Source: Verrucomicrobiota bacterium
GTDB taxonomy: Bacteria > Verrucomicrobiota > Verrucomicrobiia > Limisphaerales > JADLHS01
Direction of reading: 5' to 3'
DNA: 64,000 nucleotides
Assembly (NCBI GenBank): GCA_029573725.1
Contig: JAKQDQ010000093.1
Coordinates: 1-64,000 of the forward strand
Of this stretch, positions 17,526-27,096 are shown in pieces (the stretch's first letter is position 1; every line of letters begins with the position of its first letter). Below the pieces are notes generated by a model, which had not been told where the DNA came from, made no database searches, and saw only the letters and a list, made by a program, of their open reading frames with translations. Position numbers and translations under genes: made by a program.

Positions 17526-17694
17526 GCACCAGCGTTAACAGGTTCGCTCCCGGACATAAAGCGCCAATGTGCGGCGGGGACCGGGGCCGCTTCGGAGCGC
17601 GATCCGGGTGCGGCGCGGCCCGCGCGCCGGAAGCAGCGCGGCCTTCATCAACAGCCGGTCAGGCGCCGGTCCTCCTTGGCGACCGTGGCGTCCA

Positions 17695-18795
17695 CTACAT
17701 TTGCGGCGCGGTATAAGCGAGGCCGTGCGCGGCGGCCACCGCGCGGTGGGTGACGTGGCCATTCTGCACATTGATGCCGCCGAGTAGTGCGGGCTGGCGT
17801 TGAATTGCCTCTCCCAATTTGTGCCCGGCCAATGTTTCCAAAAAGTGAAATGTGGCATTGGTCAGGGCTTGTGTGGCCGTTCGCGCGTAGGCGCCGGGCA
17901 TGTTGGCCACGCAATAATGAATCACCCCTTCCTCGACGAAAATCGGATTATCGTGCGTTGTGGGATGGGATGTTTCCACGCAGCCGCCCTGATCAATCGC
18001 GATGTCCACCAGGACGCTGCCGGGACGCATGCGTTGGAGCATGGCCCGGGTCACCAGTTTCGGGGCGCGCGCGCCCGGCACCAGCACCGCGCCGATGAGC
18101 AAATCCACCCGGGGCAACAATTCCATCAGGTGGGTTTCGTTGGAGTAAAAAGTGTGGACCGACGGCAGCGCAAGGTCGAGAAACCGCATGCGTTCCAAGT
18201 CCACCTCCAGAATGGTCACATCCGCGCCCAGCCCCAGGGCCATGCGCGCGGCGTTCAGCCCGGCGGTGCCACCGCCCAGCACCGCCACTTTGCCCGGCAA
18301 CACCCCCGGCACCCCTCCGAGCAACACGCCGCTGCCACCGAGGTGCTTGGCCAGAAAATAGCTGCCGACTTGAAGACTCATGCGTCCGGCGATTTCACTC
18401 ATCGGCTCCAACAACGGCAGGCGGCGATTGACTTCAATCGTCTCGTAGGCGATGCAGGTCGCCCCGGATTGCCGCAACGCTTCCGTGAGCGGTTTGTTGG
18501 CGGCGAGATGCAGGTAGGTGAATAAAATCTGGTTGGCACGCAGCCAGCCGTACTCGGCGGGCAAGGGCTCCTTGACTTTGACAATCAGATCCGCCTGCGT
18601 GAACGCCGCCTCGTGGGTGGCCACGAGTTTCGCCCCCGCGCGTTCATATTCGGCATCGGCATAGCCGGCCCCCACCCCGGCGCCGCATTCGACCAGCACC
18701 GTGTGGCCTTGTTTGGTGAGTTGGTACGCACCGCTCGGCACCAACGCCACGCGGTATTCCTGGGTTTTGATTTCTTTGGGTACGCTAATGATCAT
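17695..18795 (-). CDS. ald: Alanine dehydrogenase
   Basis: Catalyses reversible NAD-dependent deamination of L-alanine to pyruvate and ammonium. Family landmarks are clear: start [20 protein letters not shown], catalytic Lys/His region [13 protein letters not shown] and YLHLAA, the nucleotide-binding [20 protein letters not shown], and DIAIDQGGC with the following THDNPIF and VANMPGA. The length of 366 is normal. Its start codon overlaps the stop of the upstream yihY gene by four bases (ATGA), so the two are translationally coupled. Confidence 0.95.
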   Translation of the reverse strand: MIISVPKEIKTQEYRVALVPSGAYQLTKQGHTVLVECGAGVGAGYADAEYERAGAKLVATHEAAFTQADLIVKVKEPLPAEYGWLRANQILFTYLHLAANKPLTEALRQSGATCIAYETIEVNRRLPLLEPMSEIAGRMSLQVGSYFLAKHLGGSGVLLGGVPGVLPGKVAVLGGGTAGLNAARMALGLGADVTILEVDLERMRFLDLALPSVHTFYSNETHLMELLPRVDLLIGAVLVPGARAPKLVTRAMLQRMRPGSVLVDIAIDQGGCVETSHPTTHDNPIFVEEGVIHYCVANMPGAYARTATQALTNATFHFLETLAGHKLGEAIQRQPALLGGINVQNGHVTHRAVAAAHGLAYTAPQM

Positions 18796-20678
18796 AAGGG
18801 AAAATCCCGGGTTTCGGTTTCGGCATCGGCCGCGAGGGTGGAAACCGTGGCGGTGGTCACCACCGCCGCCGCCGTTTCCTTGGCGGTACCGGCCGGAACC
18901 GTCGTGGTCCCGGCGGCATCCGCCAATCCCGTTTCAACCCCGCCGCGCGACGGTTCGCAGACGGCCGGCCGTGGCGGCGCGCCGGCCGCCACGGCGGCGG
19001 CCACGGCCGCCTCCACGTTGATGGTGGGGGCGGAAGCATCGGCGTGATGCACGGCCAGGCGCATCTGGGCGCGGTCCACCAAATCCCGCATGGAAACCGC
19101 GGCGGCAGCCCGGGCTTCCGCGGCCTCAATCCGCGCAAATTCGCCGAGCACCTCCAGGCGCACCGGCTCGTCGCGGGTGGCAGGTTCCTGACCGTGGGCG
19201 GCGCGCATGGCGTAAAGAATCTGGTGACAATCGATGGCTTCCAGAGGACGCGCCGGAGCGTAGCCCACCTCCGTCCCGCTAATTTCCACGATCAAGTGCG
19301 AGGCCAGCAGGGTGTGCGTGACCTGTTGCACCAGCTTGCTGGGAATCCCCAGTTCGCTGGTAATTTGCCGGACGGTGGCTGGCGGCAGCCCGCGTTGGAA
19401 GCGTTGTCCGATGCAGGTCATGAGGCGGAGGGCGACGAATTCGCGTCCGCGCTGATTCACGTTTTCCGCCAGCCGATCCTGCAAATACGACGCGCGGTTC
19501 TGGAAGGCATAGGCCACTTGCGCGCCGAACAGCACGGTCAGCCAGCTGATGTAGAGTCCCCCCATGAACAGCGGGACGATCGCGAGACCGCCGTAAATTT
19601 TGTTGGCGTTCACCCAGCGCGACGCCAGCAGGAAACCGAGGTGGTTGTAAAAGTGCCAGGCAACGCCGGCGAGCATTCCGCCCACCAGCGCCGCGCTGAA
19701 ATTCACGCGGGTGTTGGGGACGAGCTTGTAAAACAGGGCAAACGTAAAGCAGATGATGACGACAGGCAGCAAACTGGTGATCAACGGCTCCAGAAAGGGA
19801 ATGATGGTGATCAAATCACGCGTGCGCTGGAAGTTGGGTTGATTCATCAAGCCCAGCGCAAGGATCAACAAGGTCGGCCCGAACCCGATGGTGAAGGTGT
19901 AATTGGTGATGCGCGACCACCAATCCCGGCCATGCGCCACGCCCCAAATGTCGTTAAACACCTCTTCCACACGCGCGAGGGTCAGAATGGCGGTCACGAT
20001 CAGAAAAAACATGCCGGCAAAACCGAGCGTGGCGCTGGAACTTTTTTTGGCAAACCCGTAGATGAAATTGGCGACCTGCTCCGCCACGCTTTGCTTCGCG
20101 TGGGTCAACTCGCTGCTTTCGCCGGCTGGAGAAGCGGGCGCGAACGGCGCCGCGGGCGGGTTGGTGATGGAAATGCCACCGGCGACGGGGGTGCTTGTGT
20201 CCGGATCATCCGGCACGAGCAACCACGGAGCGTTTTGCCGGGCGCGCAGTTCGTCCACACCGAATTGAATTTTATCCAGACCGCTGGCGAGATCGGGCGG
20301 CGGAGCGCGCCGCGGCGCGGGCGCGGGCGCAAAGGGAATAAGCGCCGGCTGGTTGGTGCTCGCGGGCGCAGGAACGATGCGTTCCACCATCTGCGCGATG
20401 AACGCGCGGATTTGCGCTTCGCCTTTGGATTCAAGGATGGCATTGGCCACGCCGAGGACCACGGTGAGGATGGGAATCATCGCGACCATCGTGGTAAAGG
20501 AAAGCGCCGAGGCACGGATTGGGCAGCGATTACGGACAAAACTGCTGCTCACCAGCACCCAGAAATGGAAGAAACGCTCGAACTTGCTCAATCCACCTTC
20601 AAACGGAAACGCCCCGCCCTTGGCGGGATCAAAGGAACTGGAGGCGATTTGCGCGAGGCGTTGAAACCACTTCTTCAT
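18792..20678 (-). CDS. YihY/BrkB-family membrane protein with long C-terminal extension
   Basis: The 628-residue inner-membrane protein (once mistaken for RNase BN) shows the family pattern: SFVRNRCPIRASALSFTTM then MVAMIPILTVVLGVANAIL, VARVEEVFNDIWGVAHGRDW-like loop, and GGLYISWLTVLFGAQVAYAF. Two unusual parts stand out. A Pro/Ala-rich segment (about residues 98-190) lies after the first helices. After the membrane domain comes a winged-helix-like stretch (VRQITSELGIPSKLVQQVTH) plus an Ala/Val/Thr-rich tail (about 540-628). Function in this phylum is unknown; envelope integrity is suggested for relatives. It overlaps ald by four bases. Confidence 0.85.
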   Translation of the reverse strand: MKKWFQRLAQIASSSFDPAKGGAFPFEGGLSKFERFFHFWVLVSSSFVRNRCPIRASALSFTTMVAMIPILTVVLGVANAILESKGEAQIRAFIAQMVERIVPAPASTNQPALIPFAPAPAPRRAPPPDLASGLDKIQFGVDELRARQNAPWLLVPDDPDTSTPVAGGISITNPPAAPFAPASPAGESSELTHAKQSVAEQVANFIYGFAKKSSSATLGFAGMFFLIVTAILTLARVEEVFNDIWGVAHGRDWWSRITNYTFTIGFGPTLLILALGLMNQPNFQRTRDLITIIPFLEPLITSLLPVVIICFTFALFYKLVPNTRVNFSAALVGGMLAGVAWHFYNHLGFLLASRWVNANKIYGGLAIVPLFMGGLYISWLTVLFGAQVAYAFQNRASYLQDRLAENVNQRGREFVALRLMTCIGQRFQRGLPPATVRQITSELGIPSKLVQQVTHTLLASHLIVEISGTEVGYAPARPLEAIDCHQILYAMRAAHGQEPATRDEPVRLEVLGEFARIEAAEARAAAAVSMRDLVDRAQMRLAVHHADASAPTINVEAAVAAAVAAGAPPRPAVCEPSRGGVETGLADAAGTTTVPAGTAKETAAAVVTTATVSTLAADAETETRDFPL

Positions 20679-20693
20679 TGTTCGACTCGAATC

Positions 20694-20721
20694 ACGCTAA
20701 CAAAGCGTTCCTTCAAGTCAA
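20694..20721 (-). promoter_or_regulatory. Possible promoter of yihY-ald
   Basis: On the minus strand TTGACT is followed after 16 bases by TAGCGT, ending about 15 bases before the yihY start. The -35 is good and the -10 weak. This is a by-eye call only. Confidence 0.3.
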
Positions 20722-20888
20722 CCGGCACAACCGGTTTTCCAGTTGGGAGTTCTCCATCCGGCGCCGGGATGCCAGACCTGCGGGGAGGGTGACTGCGCAA
20801 CCCACCCGCGATTGGCATCCGGACGCGACAGTGCTAACTTGCCGCGACGAATAAAGCGGGACGACGGACGTCGAACCGCGGTTGGGTC

Positions 20889-21581
20889 ATGAAAAATCTC
20901 GTTATCCTTCTCCTGAGCGGCTGGGCTCTCATCCCGGCGCGCGCGCAATGGTTGCATCCCGAGGCGGTTCAGGGCGCGTTTCTTGGCGGACTGATCGGCG
21001 GGATCGCCGACAGTCACCAGCATGCGTTTTCCGGTCGGAACGCCGCGCTGGGCGCCGGCGTGGGACTCATGGCGGGCAGCCTCCTCGGCGCAGCCAATCG
21101 TTCTCGATCTGGTCACGAAACAACCTTCCACGGAGCCACGTCCGCCAGCCTTGATTTCGGCTCCGGTTATTCCAGCTCCGGCGGCTGGGCATCTGTCGGA
21201 TACACATCGGATTGGCAGGGTGCGCCGCGGGCCGATTATCCCTCCACGCGTCCCCACTACGCCGCGAGCGGAGTGGTGCTGGGCGCCGCCGCAGGCGCGT
21301 TGATTGGGACGGCCCATCATCAGGCCGGCACCGGCGCACTTCTTGGCGCCGCCGCCGGGCTGGTGGTGGGAGGCGTGGCGGAGACCGCAGCCACCCGACG
21401 CGAACGCCTCAAAGCGCCCGACACAAATCCGCCAGCCAACCCGCCTCCCGCTGCCGGCAGCCGGCCGCACCGCGCCCGGCAACAACCCGCCGCCCCACCG
21501 GGACGCAGTTCGACGTCGGCCGGCGCGCCGCGCCCGCAAATTGCCGACGCGCCACGGGTGCCGGATGCTCCGACCTTTTGA
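20889..21581 (+). CDS. Secreted glycine-zipper protein
   Basis: A 230-residue protein with a short signal peptide (LVILLLSGWALIPARAQ). Two glycine-zipper stretches follow: GAFLGGLIGGIAD...GAGVGLMAGSLLGAA (about 28-69) and VVLGAAAGALIGTAHH...GALLGAAAGLVVGG (about 128-162). Such repeats form membrane-inserting helices in outer-membrane and pore-type proteins. The C-terminal 60 residues are Pro/Ala/Arg-rich and probably disordered. It precedes the LpoB-like lipoprotein gene by 115 bases on the same strand, so it may belong to the same envelope cluster. Confidence 0.7.
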   Translation: MKNLVILLLSGWALIPARAQWLHPEAVQGAFLGGLIGGIADSHQHAFSGRNAALGAGVGLMAGSLLGAANRSRSGHETTFHGATSASLDFGSGYSSSGGWASVGYTSDWQGAPRADYPSTRPHYAASGVVLGAAAGALIGTAHHQAGTGALLGAAAGLVVGGVAETAATRRERLKAPDTNPPANPPPAAGSRPHRARQQPAAPPGRSSTSAGAPRPQIADAPRVPDAPTF

Positions 21582-21696
21582 TCCGGCAAGCGCCGAGCAC
21601 ATGCACCGTCCAAAGACTTGGCTTGTCTCGGAGGTGCGTCCGTGTTCCCCTGAGCGGGGTCGGGTGGCGGGCGTGAATTTTAATCCATTAACCATT

Positions 21697-22320
21697 ATGA
21701 AAACCATTCGTCAGTTAACTGCAGGTTTGGCTTTGATTGCGTTGGTCGCGGGCTGCGCCTCGCGCGGAGTCAAAAATCCGTCGGGCGTACCGGTCACCCG
21801 CATGAACGCGGACGAGCAGGGGTTCGTGGCCGGCACCGGAGTGGAGTCTCAGGACTTGGTGGCTGTCACGGACAAGATGGCGCGCAGCATCCTCGGGATT
21901 CAAGCCATTGCGACCGCCGCCGCGCCGCCAATCATTGTGTTGGACCCGGTGGAAAACAAAACCCGTTTTCCCATCAACAAGGACATTTTCCTCACCCGGA
22001 TTCGGACGGAGCTGATCAAAAAAGCGGGTGGCCGGGTGACTTTTCTGGCGCGGGACCGGATGGCCGTCCTGGAAAAGGAACGCAATCTGAAACGTGAAGG
22101 CGCCGTCACGGCCGCGAGCAATCCGCAGGCGCAGGAATTTGCCGGCGCGGACTATTTCCTGACCGGCACGCTGGAAGGCATGTCCACCCGGACGGCTGCC
22201 GGCACCAGTGACTACATTCTTTACACCTTCCAACTGATCAATGCGCGCACCAGCGCCATCGTCTGGGAAGACAATGCCGAAATCAAAAAGCAGGGCCTGG
22301 AGGACGCGGCGTATCGCTGA
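21697..22320 (+). CDS. LpoB-like penicillin-binding-protein activator lipoprotein
   Basis: The ATG at 21697 gives a lipoprotein signal with lipobox LVAGC. The protein of 207 residues matches the LpoB family: DLVAVTDKMARSIL, PIIVLDPVENKTRFPINKDI, FLTRIRTELIKKAGGRVTFLARD, AGADYFLTGTLEGMS, YTFQLINARTSAIVWED. In E. coli LpoB sits in the outer membrane and switches on the cell-wall synthase PBP1b. The partner here is not in the window. The next two genes are the usual companions COG3014-like and YcfL-like, so the cluster as a whole supports the call. The upstream part of the open frame (from 21304) is not believed. Confidence 0.85.
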   Translation: MKTIRQLTAGLALIALVAGCASRGVKNPSGVPVTRMNADEQGFVAGTGVESQDLVAVTDKMARSILGIQAIATAAAPPIIVLDPVENKTRFPINKDIFLTRIRTELIKKAGGRVTFLARDRMAVLEKERNLKREGAVTAASNPQAQEFAGADYFLTGTLEGMSTRTAAGTSDYILYTFQLINARTSAIVWEDNAEIKKQGLEDAAYR

Positions 22321-22536
22321 GCGCTACCGCCTCTTTCCGTCGCGCCGCCTGACGCTTGGCGCCACCGGATGTGCGCCGGCCGGCGCGACGGACGGGTCTG
22401 TTTCGCCTGCCGCTCCCCGCCCCTTCGAATGGAACCACACACCAACCAGACCGGGGTTGTGATCAACCCTGTCCGACCGCGTCCTCCGACCGCGACGGGG
22501 CGGCCCGGCAAGCCAGCGCACGGACGGTGCTGCGGC

Positions 22537-23718
22537 GTGCGCGTCGCGACCGGGGGGTGCGCACTGCTTGGCGCCGTGCTGCTGGTTGCGGGATGCGCCA
22601 CCCCTCCCGCCGCCAAAGTGGCGCTGACCGGTGACCTCCTCGTGGACGGACCGAACCTGATCGCCCATGGTCCGGCGCGCGATCAGGTCCTTTGGCAGTA
22701 TCGCACCGCGGTGGCGGCGCTGCGCCGCGGACAATTCGAGGTGGCCAGGCCGCTGCTCGACGCCGCCCTGGCCCGGTTGCAAGGGGTGTATGGGCCGGAT
22801 TCGGAGGCCCGCAAATCACGCGGATTATTTCAACGCGAATCACGCAAGACTTTCATCGGCGAGCCCTACGAACGGAGCATGGCCTACGTGTATCGCGGCA
22901 TCATCTACTGGCGGGACGGGGAGCTGGACAACGCCCGCGCCTGTTTTCGCAGCGCGATGTTTGAGGACGGTGACGCCGAGAACCAGGCATATCAGGGCGA
23001 CTGGGTGCTGCCGGATTATCTCGACGGTCTGGCCACGGTGAAATTGGGCGGGGACGGCAGCGCGGCGCTGCAACGGGCCCGGGCCCATGCCCGCAACGTT
23101 CTGCTGCCGGACTATCAACCCCGGGCCAACGTCTTGTGTCTGGTGGAATACGGGCCCGGTCCGCAGAAATATCGGGCGGGAACCTACGGGGAAGAACTGC
23201 GGTTTCGGACGCGCCGCTCGGAAGTGTTTTCTGCAACCCTCAAAACCGGCGCGATCCGCCAATTCGTGGCCCCGTGCGACGATTTGAATTTTCAAGCGAC
23301 GACGCGCGGAGGGCGAGTCATGGATCACGTTTTGGCGAACAAGGCGGTGTTCAAGCACACCACCGGCGCCGCGGGCGATGCCGCCTTGTTCGGGGGGCTG
23401 GCGACGGCCGCGCTGAGCCGGGATCGCACGGTGCAGGGGGTTGGCCTGGGGGTCGCGCTGGCGGGGTTGCTCGCCAAAGGCTTCTCCTCGGCCACCACCC
23501 CGGAGGCCGACATCCGGCAGTGGGACAATCTGCCGCAATTCATCAGTTTCGCGTCGTTGCAATTGCCGCCGGGCAGCCAGGTGCTGACCGTGGAATTCAA
23601 CAACGGCGCCGGCGCCCCGCTTCCGTCACTAACCAAAACCATCAACGTGAACGTGCGCGCGGATCGAGACACGGTCGTCTTCGTCAGCGACAGTTCCACA
23701 ACCCCTGAAAATCAATGA
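22537..23718 (+). CDS. COG3014-like lipoprotein of the LpoB cluster
   Basis: The start chosen is the GTG at 22537 because it leads straight into a lipoprotein signal (ALLGAVLLVAGCATPP). The ATG at 22429 would leave an implausibly long N-terminus. The 393-residue protein has TPR-like helices (DQVLWQYRTAVAALRRGQFE, KTFIGEPYERSMAYVYRGII, ARACFRSAMFEDGD), a glycine-rich hydrophobic segment (about 280-310: DAALFGGLATAALSRD, GVGLGVALAGLLAKG) and a beta-rich end. Proteins of this type accompany LpoB and YcfL in other bacteria. The precise role is unknown. Its stop overlaps the next start (ATGA). Confidence 0.75.
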   Translation: MRVATGGCALLGAVLLVAGCATPPAAKVALTGDLLVDGPNLIAHGPARDQVLWQYRTAVAALRRGQFEVARPLLDAALARLQGVYGPDSEARKSRGLFQRESRKTFIGEPYERSMAYVYRGIIYWRDGELDNARACFRSAMFEDGDAENQAYQGDWVLPDYLDGLATVKLGGDGSAALQRARAHARNVLLPDYQPRANVLCLVEYGPGPQKYRAGTYGEELRFRTRRSEVFSATLKTGAIRQFVAPCDDLNFQATTRGGRVMDHVLANKAVFKHTTGAAGDAALFGGLATAALSRDRTVQGVGLGVALAGLLAKGFSSATTPEADIRQWDNLPQFISFASLQLPPGSQVLTVEFNNGAGAPLPSLTKTINVNVRADRDTVVFVSDSSTTPENQ

Positions 23719-24134
23719 ACGCAAAACCTCTCCTGCTGTTGCCGCTCCTCGGCGCGATGCTGATCACCGGCTGTCGCACCCACGATCGCGGCCCGTATCT
23801 ACCCGAGAACTCGAAGCGAGCCGCCTACGAAAATACCGAGCGCTTCGTACTGCTCGATCCCGGCACGCAATACTCCGTCACCTGCTCAGGCATCAACGAA
23901 CGCACCCTGGCCGATGGACGCCTGGAGGTCACGGCGCTGCTGCGCAATCGCGAAAACCGCCGGATCGAAGTGCAGGCCAACTGCGTTTTCAAGGACGACC
24001 ACATGATGCCAGTGGATGATGAAACGCCATTTCAAGCGGTGATTTTGTCGGAGAACGCCACCGAAGCGGTGAAGTTCACGTCCATGAATAACCGGGCGAA
24101 GAAGTACACCATCCGCGTGCGTCAGGCGCGCTGA
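23715..24134 (+). CDS. YcfL-family (DUF1425) lipoprotein
   Basis: 139 residues with a lipobox (MLITGC). The body fits DUF1425: TERFVLLDPGTQYSVTCSGI, LEVTALLRNRENRRIEVQAN, CVFKDDHMMPVDDETPFQAV, ENATEAVKFTSMN. In E. coli ycfL is next to lpoB, as here. It overlaps the COG3014-like gene by four bases and is probably co-translated with it. Function in the envelope is not established. Confidence 0.85.
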   Translation: MNAKPLLLLPLLGAMLITGCRTHDRGPYLPENSKRAAYENTERFVLLDPGTQYSVTCSGINERTLADGRLEVTALLRNRENRRIEVQANCVFKDDHMMPVDDETPFQAVILSENATEAVKFTSMNNRAKKYTIRVRQAR

Positions 24135-24153
24135 ATCCCGACCGCCCGCGAGC

Positions 24154-25505
<1,352 letters not shown>

Positions 25506-25524
25506 TCCGATCGGAACAAGCCGC

Positions 25525-26379
25525 ATGCCGGAGCTGCCCGAAGTTGAAGTCCTGGTGCGTCATCTGCGTCCGCTGTTGCGCGGCAAACGGATCCGCGCCG
25601 TCACTGTCCACCGGAAGAAAGTCATCCGACCGGACTCCCCGCGGCGGTTGCGACGCGTGTTGACCGGGGCCACCTTTCAGGGCGTGCAGCGGCGCGGCAA
25701 GTATCTGCTGTTTCAATTGCAACGAAGGGGCGGCCACCCTCCGGTGCTGCTGACCGGCCACCTGGGCATGAGCGGGCGGATGTTTTTGAACCGCAACCCG
25801 GCCCCGTTGCCCAAACACGCCGCCGTCGTGCTGGATTTGGGCCGTGAACGGTTCATTTACGAGGACCCACGCTACTTTGGTCGCCTCAGCTTGAAGGTGG
25901 AGGCGGTCAAGCGGCTCGGTCCGGAACCCCTGAGCCGCAAGTTTACGCCGGCAGTCTTTGCCGCCGCCCTGACGGACTCCCGGCGCGCCATCAAGATTTG
26001 TTTGTTGGATCAGAACCTTGTGGCCGGCATCGGCAACATCTATGCCAGCGAAGCATTGCACCGGGCCCGCATCAACCCATGCTGCCCGGCGGGCGGATTG
26101 ACAGTCCGGCAGCGGCACACGCTCTGGCGCGCCATGCGGGCGGTGTTGACGGAGGCCATCCGCTTCGGCAGCACGGTGCCGCTGCACCACGGACCGGGCG
26201 GGCGAAGCCAAGGCCGGTTGTTTTACTACGGGCTGCGGACGGAAACGCCCCGGTATTACCGGGAATGCCTGCAGGTTTACGACCGGGCGGGGCAGCCCTG
26301 CCGCCGCTGTCGCACCCCCATTGAACGCCTGGTTCAGGCCGGGCGCAGCACCTATTTTTGCCCGCAATGTCAGCGGTAA
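25525..26379 (+). CDS. mutM: Formamidopyrimidine-DNA glycosylase
   Basis: Removes oxidised purines (8-oxoguanine, FapyG) and cuts the DNA backbone. Catalytic Pro2 and Glu3 are seen in MPELPEVEVLVRHL. LTGHLGMSGRM, the helix-two-turn-helix KICLLDQNLVAGIGNIYASE and the C-terminal zinc finger (CRRCRTPIERLVQAGRSTYF, then CPQC) are all present. The length of 284 is slightly above the usual 270. It lies directly after pyrH. Confidence 0.96.
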   Translation: MPELPEVEVLVRHLRPLLRGKRIRAVTVHRKKVIRPDSPRRLRRVLTGATFQGVQRRGKYLLFQLQRRGGHPPVLLTGHLGMSGRMFLNRNPAPLPKHAAVVLDLGRERFIYEDPRYFGRLSLKVEAVKRLGPEPLSRKFTPAVFAAALTDSRRAIKICLLDQNLVAGIGNIYASEALHRARINPCCPAGGLTVRQRHTLWRAMRAVLTEAIRFGSTVPLHHGPGGRSQGRLFYYGLRTETPRYYRECLQVYDRAGQPCRRCRTPIERLVQAGRSTYFCPQCQR

Positions 26380-26407
26380 TTTCCCCCAGTTTTTCAGCGC
26401 AAATTTG

Positions 26408-26506
26408 CACTTGAAGTTGGCCGTTGTTTTGCCAAAGTCAGCCCGTCTGATAGATGGCTTGTCGCTGCCACGACATGGTGAATCTTCAAGTGAACCTGGT
26501 TCAGTG
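26408..26506. promoter_or_regulatory. Structured leader of the RRM gene, with possible promoter
   Basis: TTGCCA (26429-26434) and TAGATG (26451-26456), 16 bases apart, are a possible promoter. CACTTGAAG (26408-26416) and CTTCAAGTG (26484-26492) are perfect inverted copies, and TGAACCTGGTTCA (26491-26503) is a palindrome. If the promoter is right, the messenger has a leader of about 115 bases containing the palindrome. Long structured leaders are common for small RRM proteins that respond to cold. Confidence 0.35.
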
Positions 26507-26576
26507 ATGATTTGAAACCCGGTGGTCGGGAACAGTGTGGAGTAAGCAGAGTTGGTCTCGGACAGTTAAACATCAC

Positions 26577-26903
26577 ATGAGCACAAAGTTGTTTGTAGGA
26601 AATCTTTCCTTCAAAACCACTGAAAACGACCTTCAAGACGCCTTTGCCGCCTTCGGCAGCGTGGTGGAGGCCAACATCATGATGGATCGCATGACCGGTC
26701 GCCCGCGGGGATTTGCGTTTGTCACGATGGCGAGCCCGGAAGAAGCCCAGAAGGCCATTGAGGGATTGCACGGCAAGGAATTCGACGGCCGGGCTTTGAC
26801 GGTGAACATTGCGCGGCCACGCGAAGAACGTCCGGCCGGCGGCGGCGGACGCGGCCCACGACGCGACTTCGGCGGTGGCCGGGGAGACCGGGGGGAACGC
26901 TAG
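26577..26903 (+). CDS. RRM-domain RNA-binding protein
   Basis: 108 residues from the ATG at 26577 ([12 protein letters not shown]). RNP2 is LFVGNL and RNP1 is [10 protein letters not shown], so this is a complete single RNA-recognition motif (residues about 3-80). A Gly/Arg-rich tail follows ([19 protein letters not shown]). It resembles the cyanobacterial-type Rbp proteins, which bind single-stranded RNA and are often cold-induced. A strong terminator follows the stop codon, so the gene is probably its own unit. Confidence 0.93.
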   Translation: MSTKLFVGNLSFKTTENDLQDAFAAFGSVVEANIMMDRMTGRPRGFAFVTMASPEEAQKAIEGLHGKEFDGRALTVNIARPREERPAGGGGRGPRRDFGGGRGDRGER

Positions 26904-26929
26904 TCCTTTCAACTCCCGACCCTTTTCAG

Positions 26930-26966
26930 ACGGAACCCGGGAAACGCCGGGTTCCGTTTTGCTTTT
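26930..26966 (+). terminator. Intrinsic terminator after the RRM gene
   Basis: ACGGAACCCGG (26930-26940), loop GAAACG, CCGGGTTCCGT (26947-26957): a perfect 11-base-pair stem followed by TTTGCTTTT. It lies 27 bases after the RRM gene stop. Confidence 0.9.
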
Positions 26967-27096
26967 CCGGCGGAGCGCGCATGGGCCGGCGCCCGCCGCG
27001 CCCGGCGGCCGTCCGGGTGTGGGAAAGGGGCAGGATGGATCGCCCGAAAATTCTCCCGGGATTGACCATGACGGGGAATCTTCCGATGCTCGACGC

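Noticed and set aside
19044-20792. 582-residue plus-strand frame
   Set aside because: Antisense to the YihY-type gene. It is rich in Gly/Arg/His without any motif.
26809-27096. N-terminal extension of the M20 peptidase
   Set aside because: It would be translated through the end of the RRM gene and a strong terminator, so the start at 27097 is preferred.
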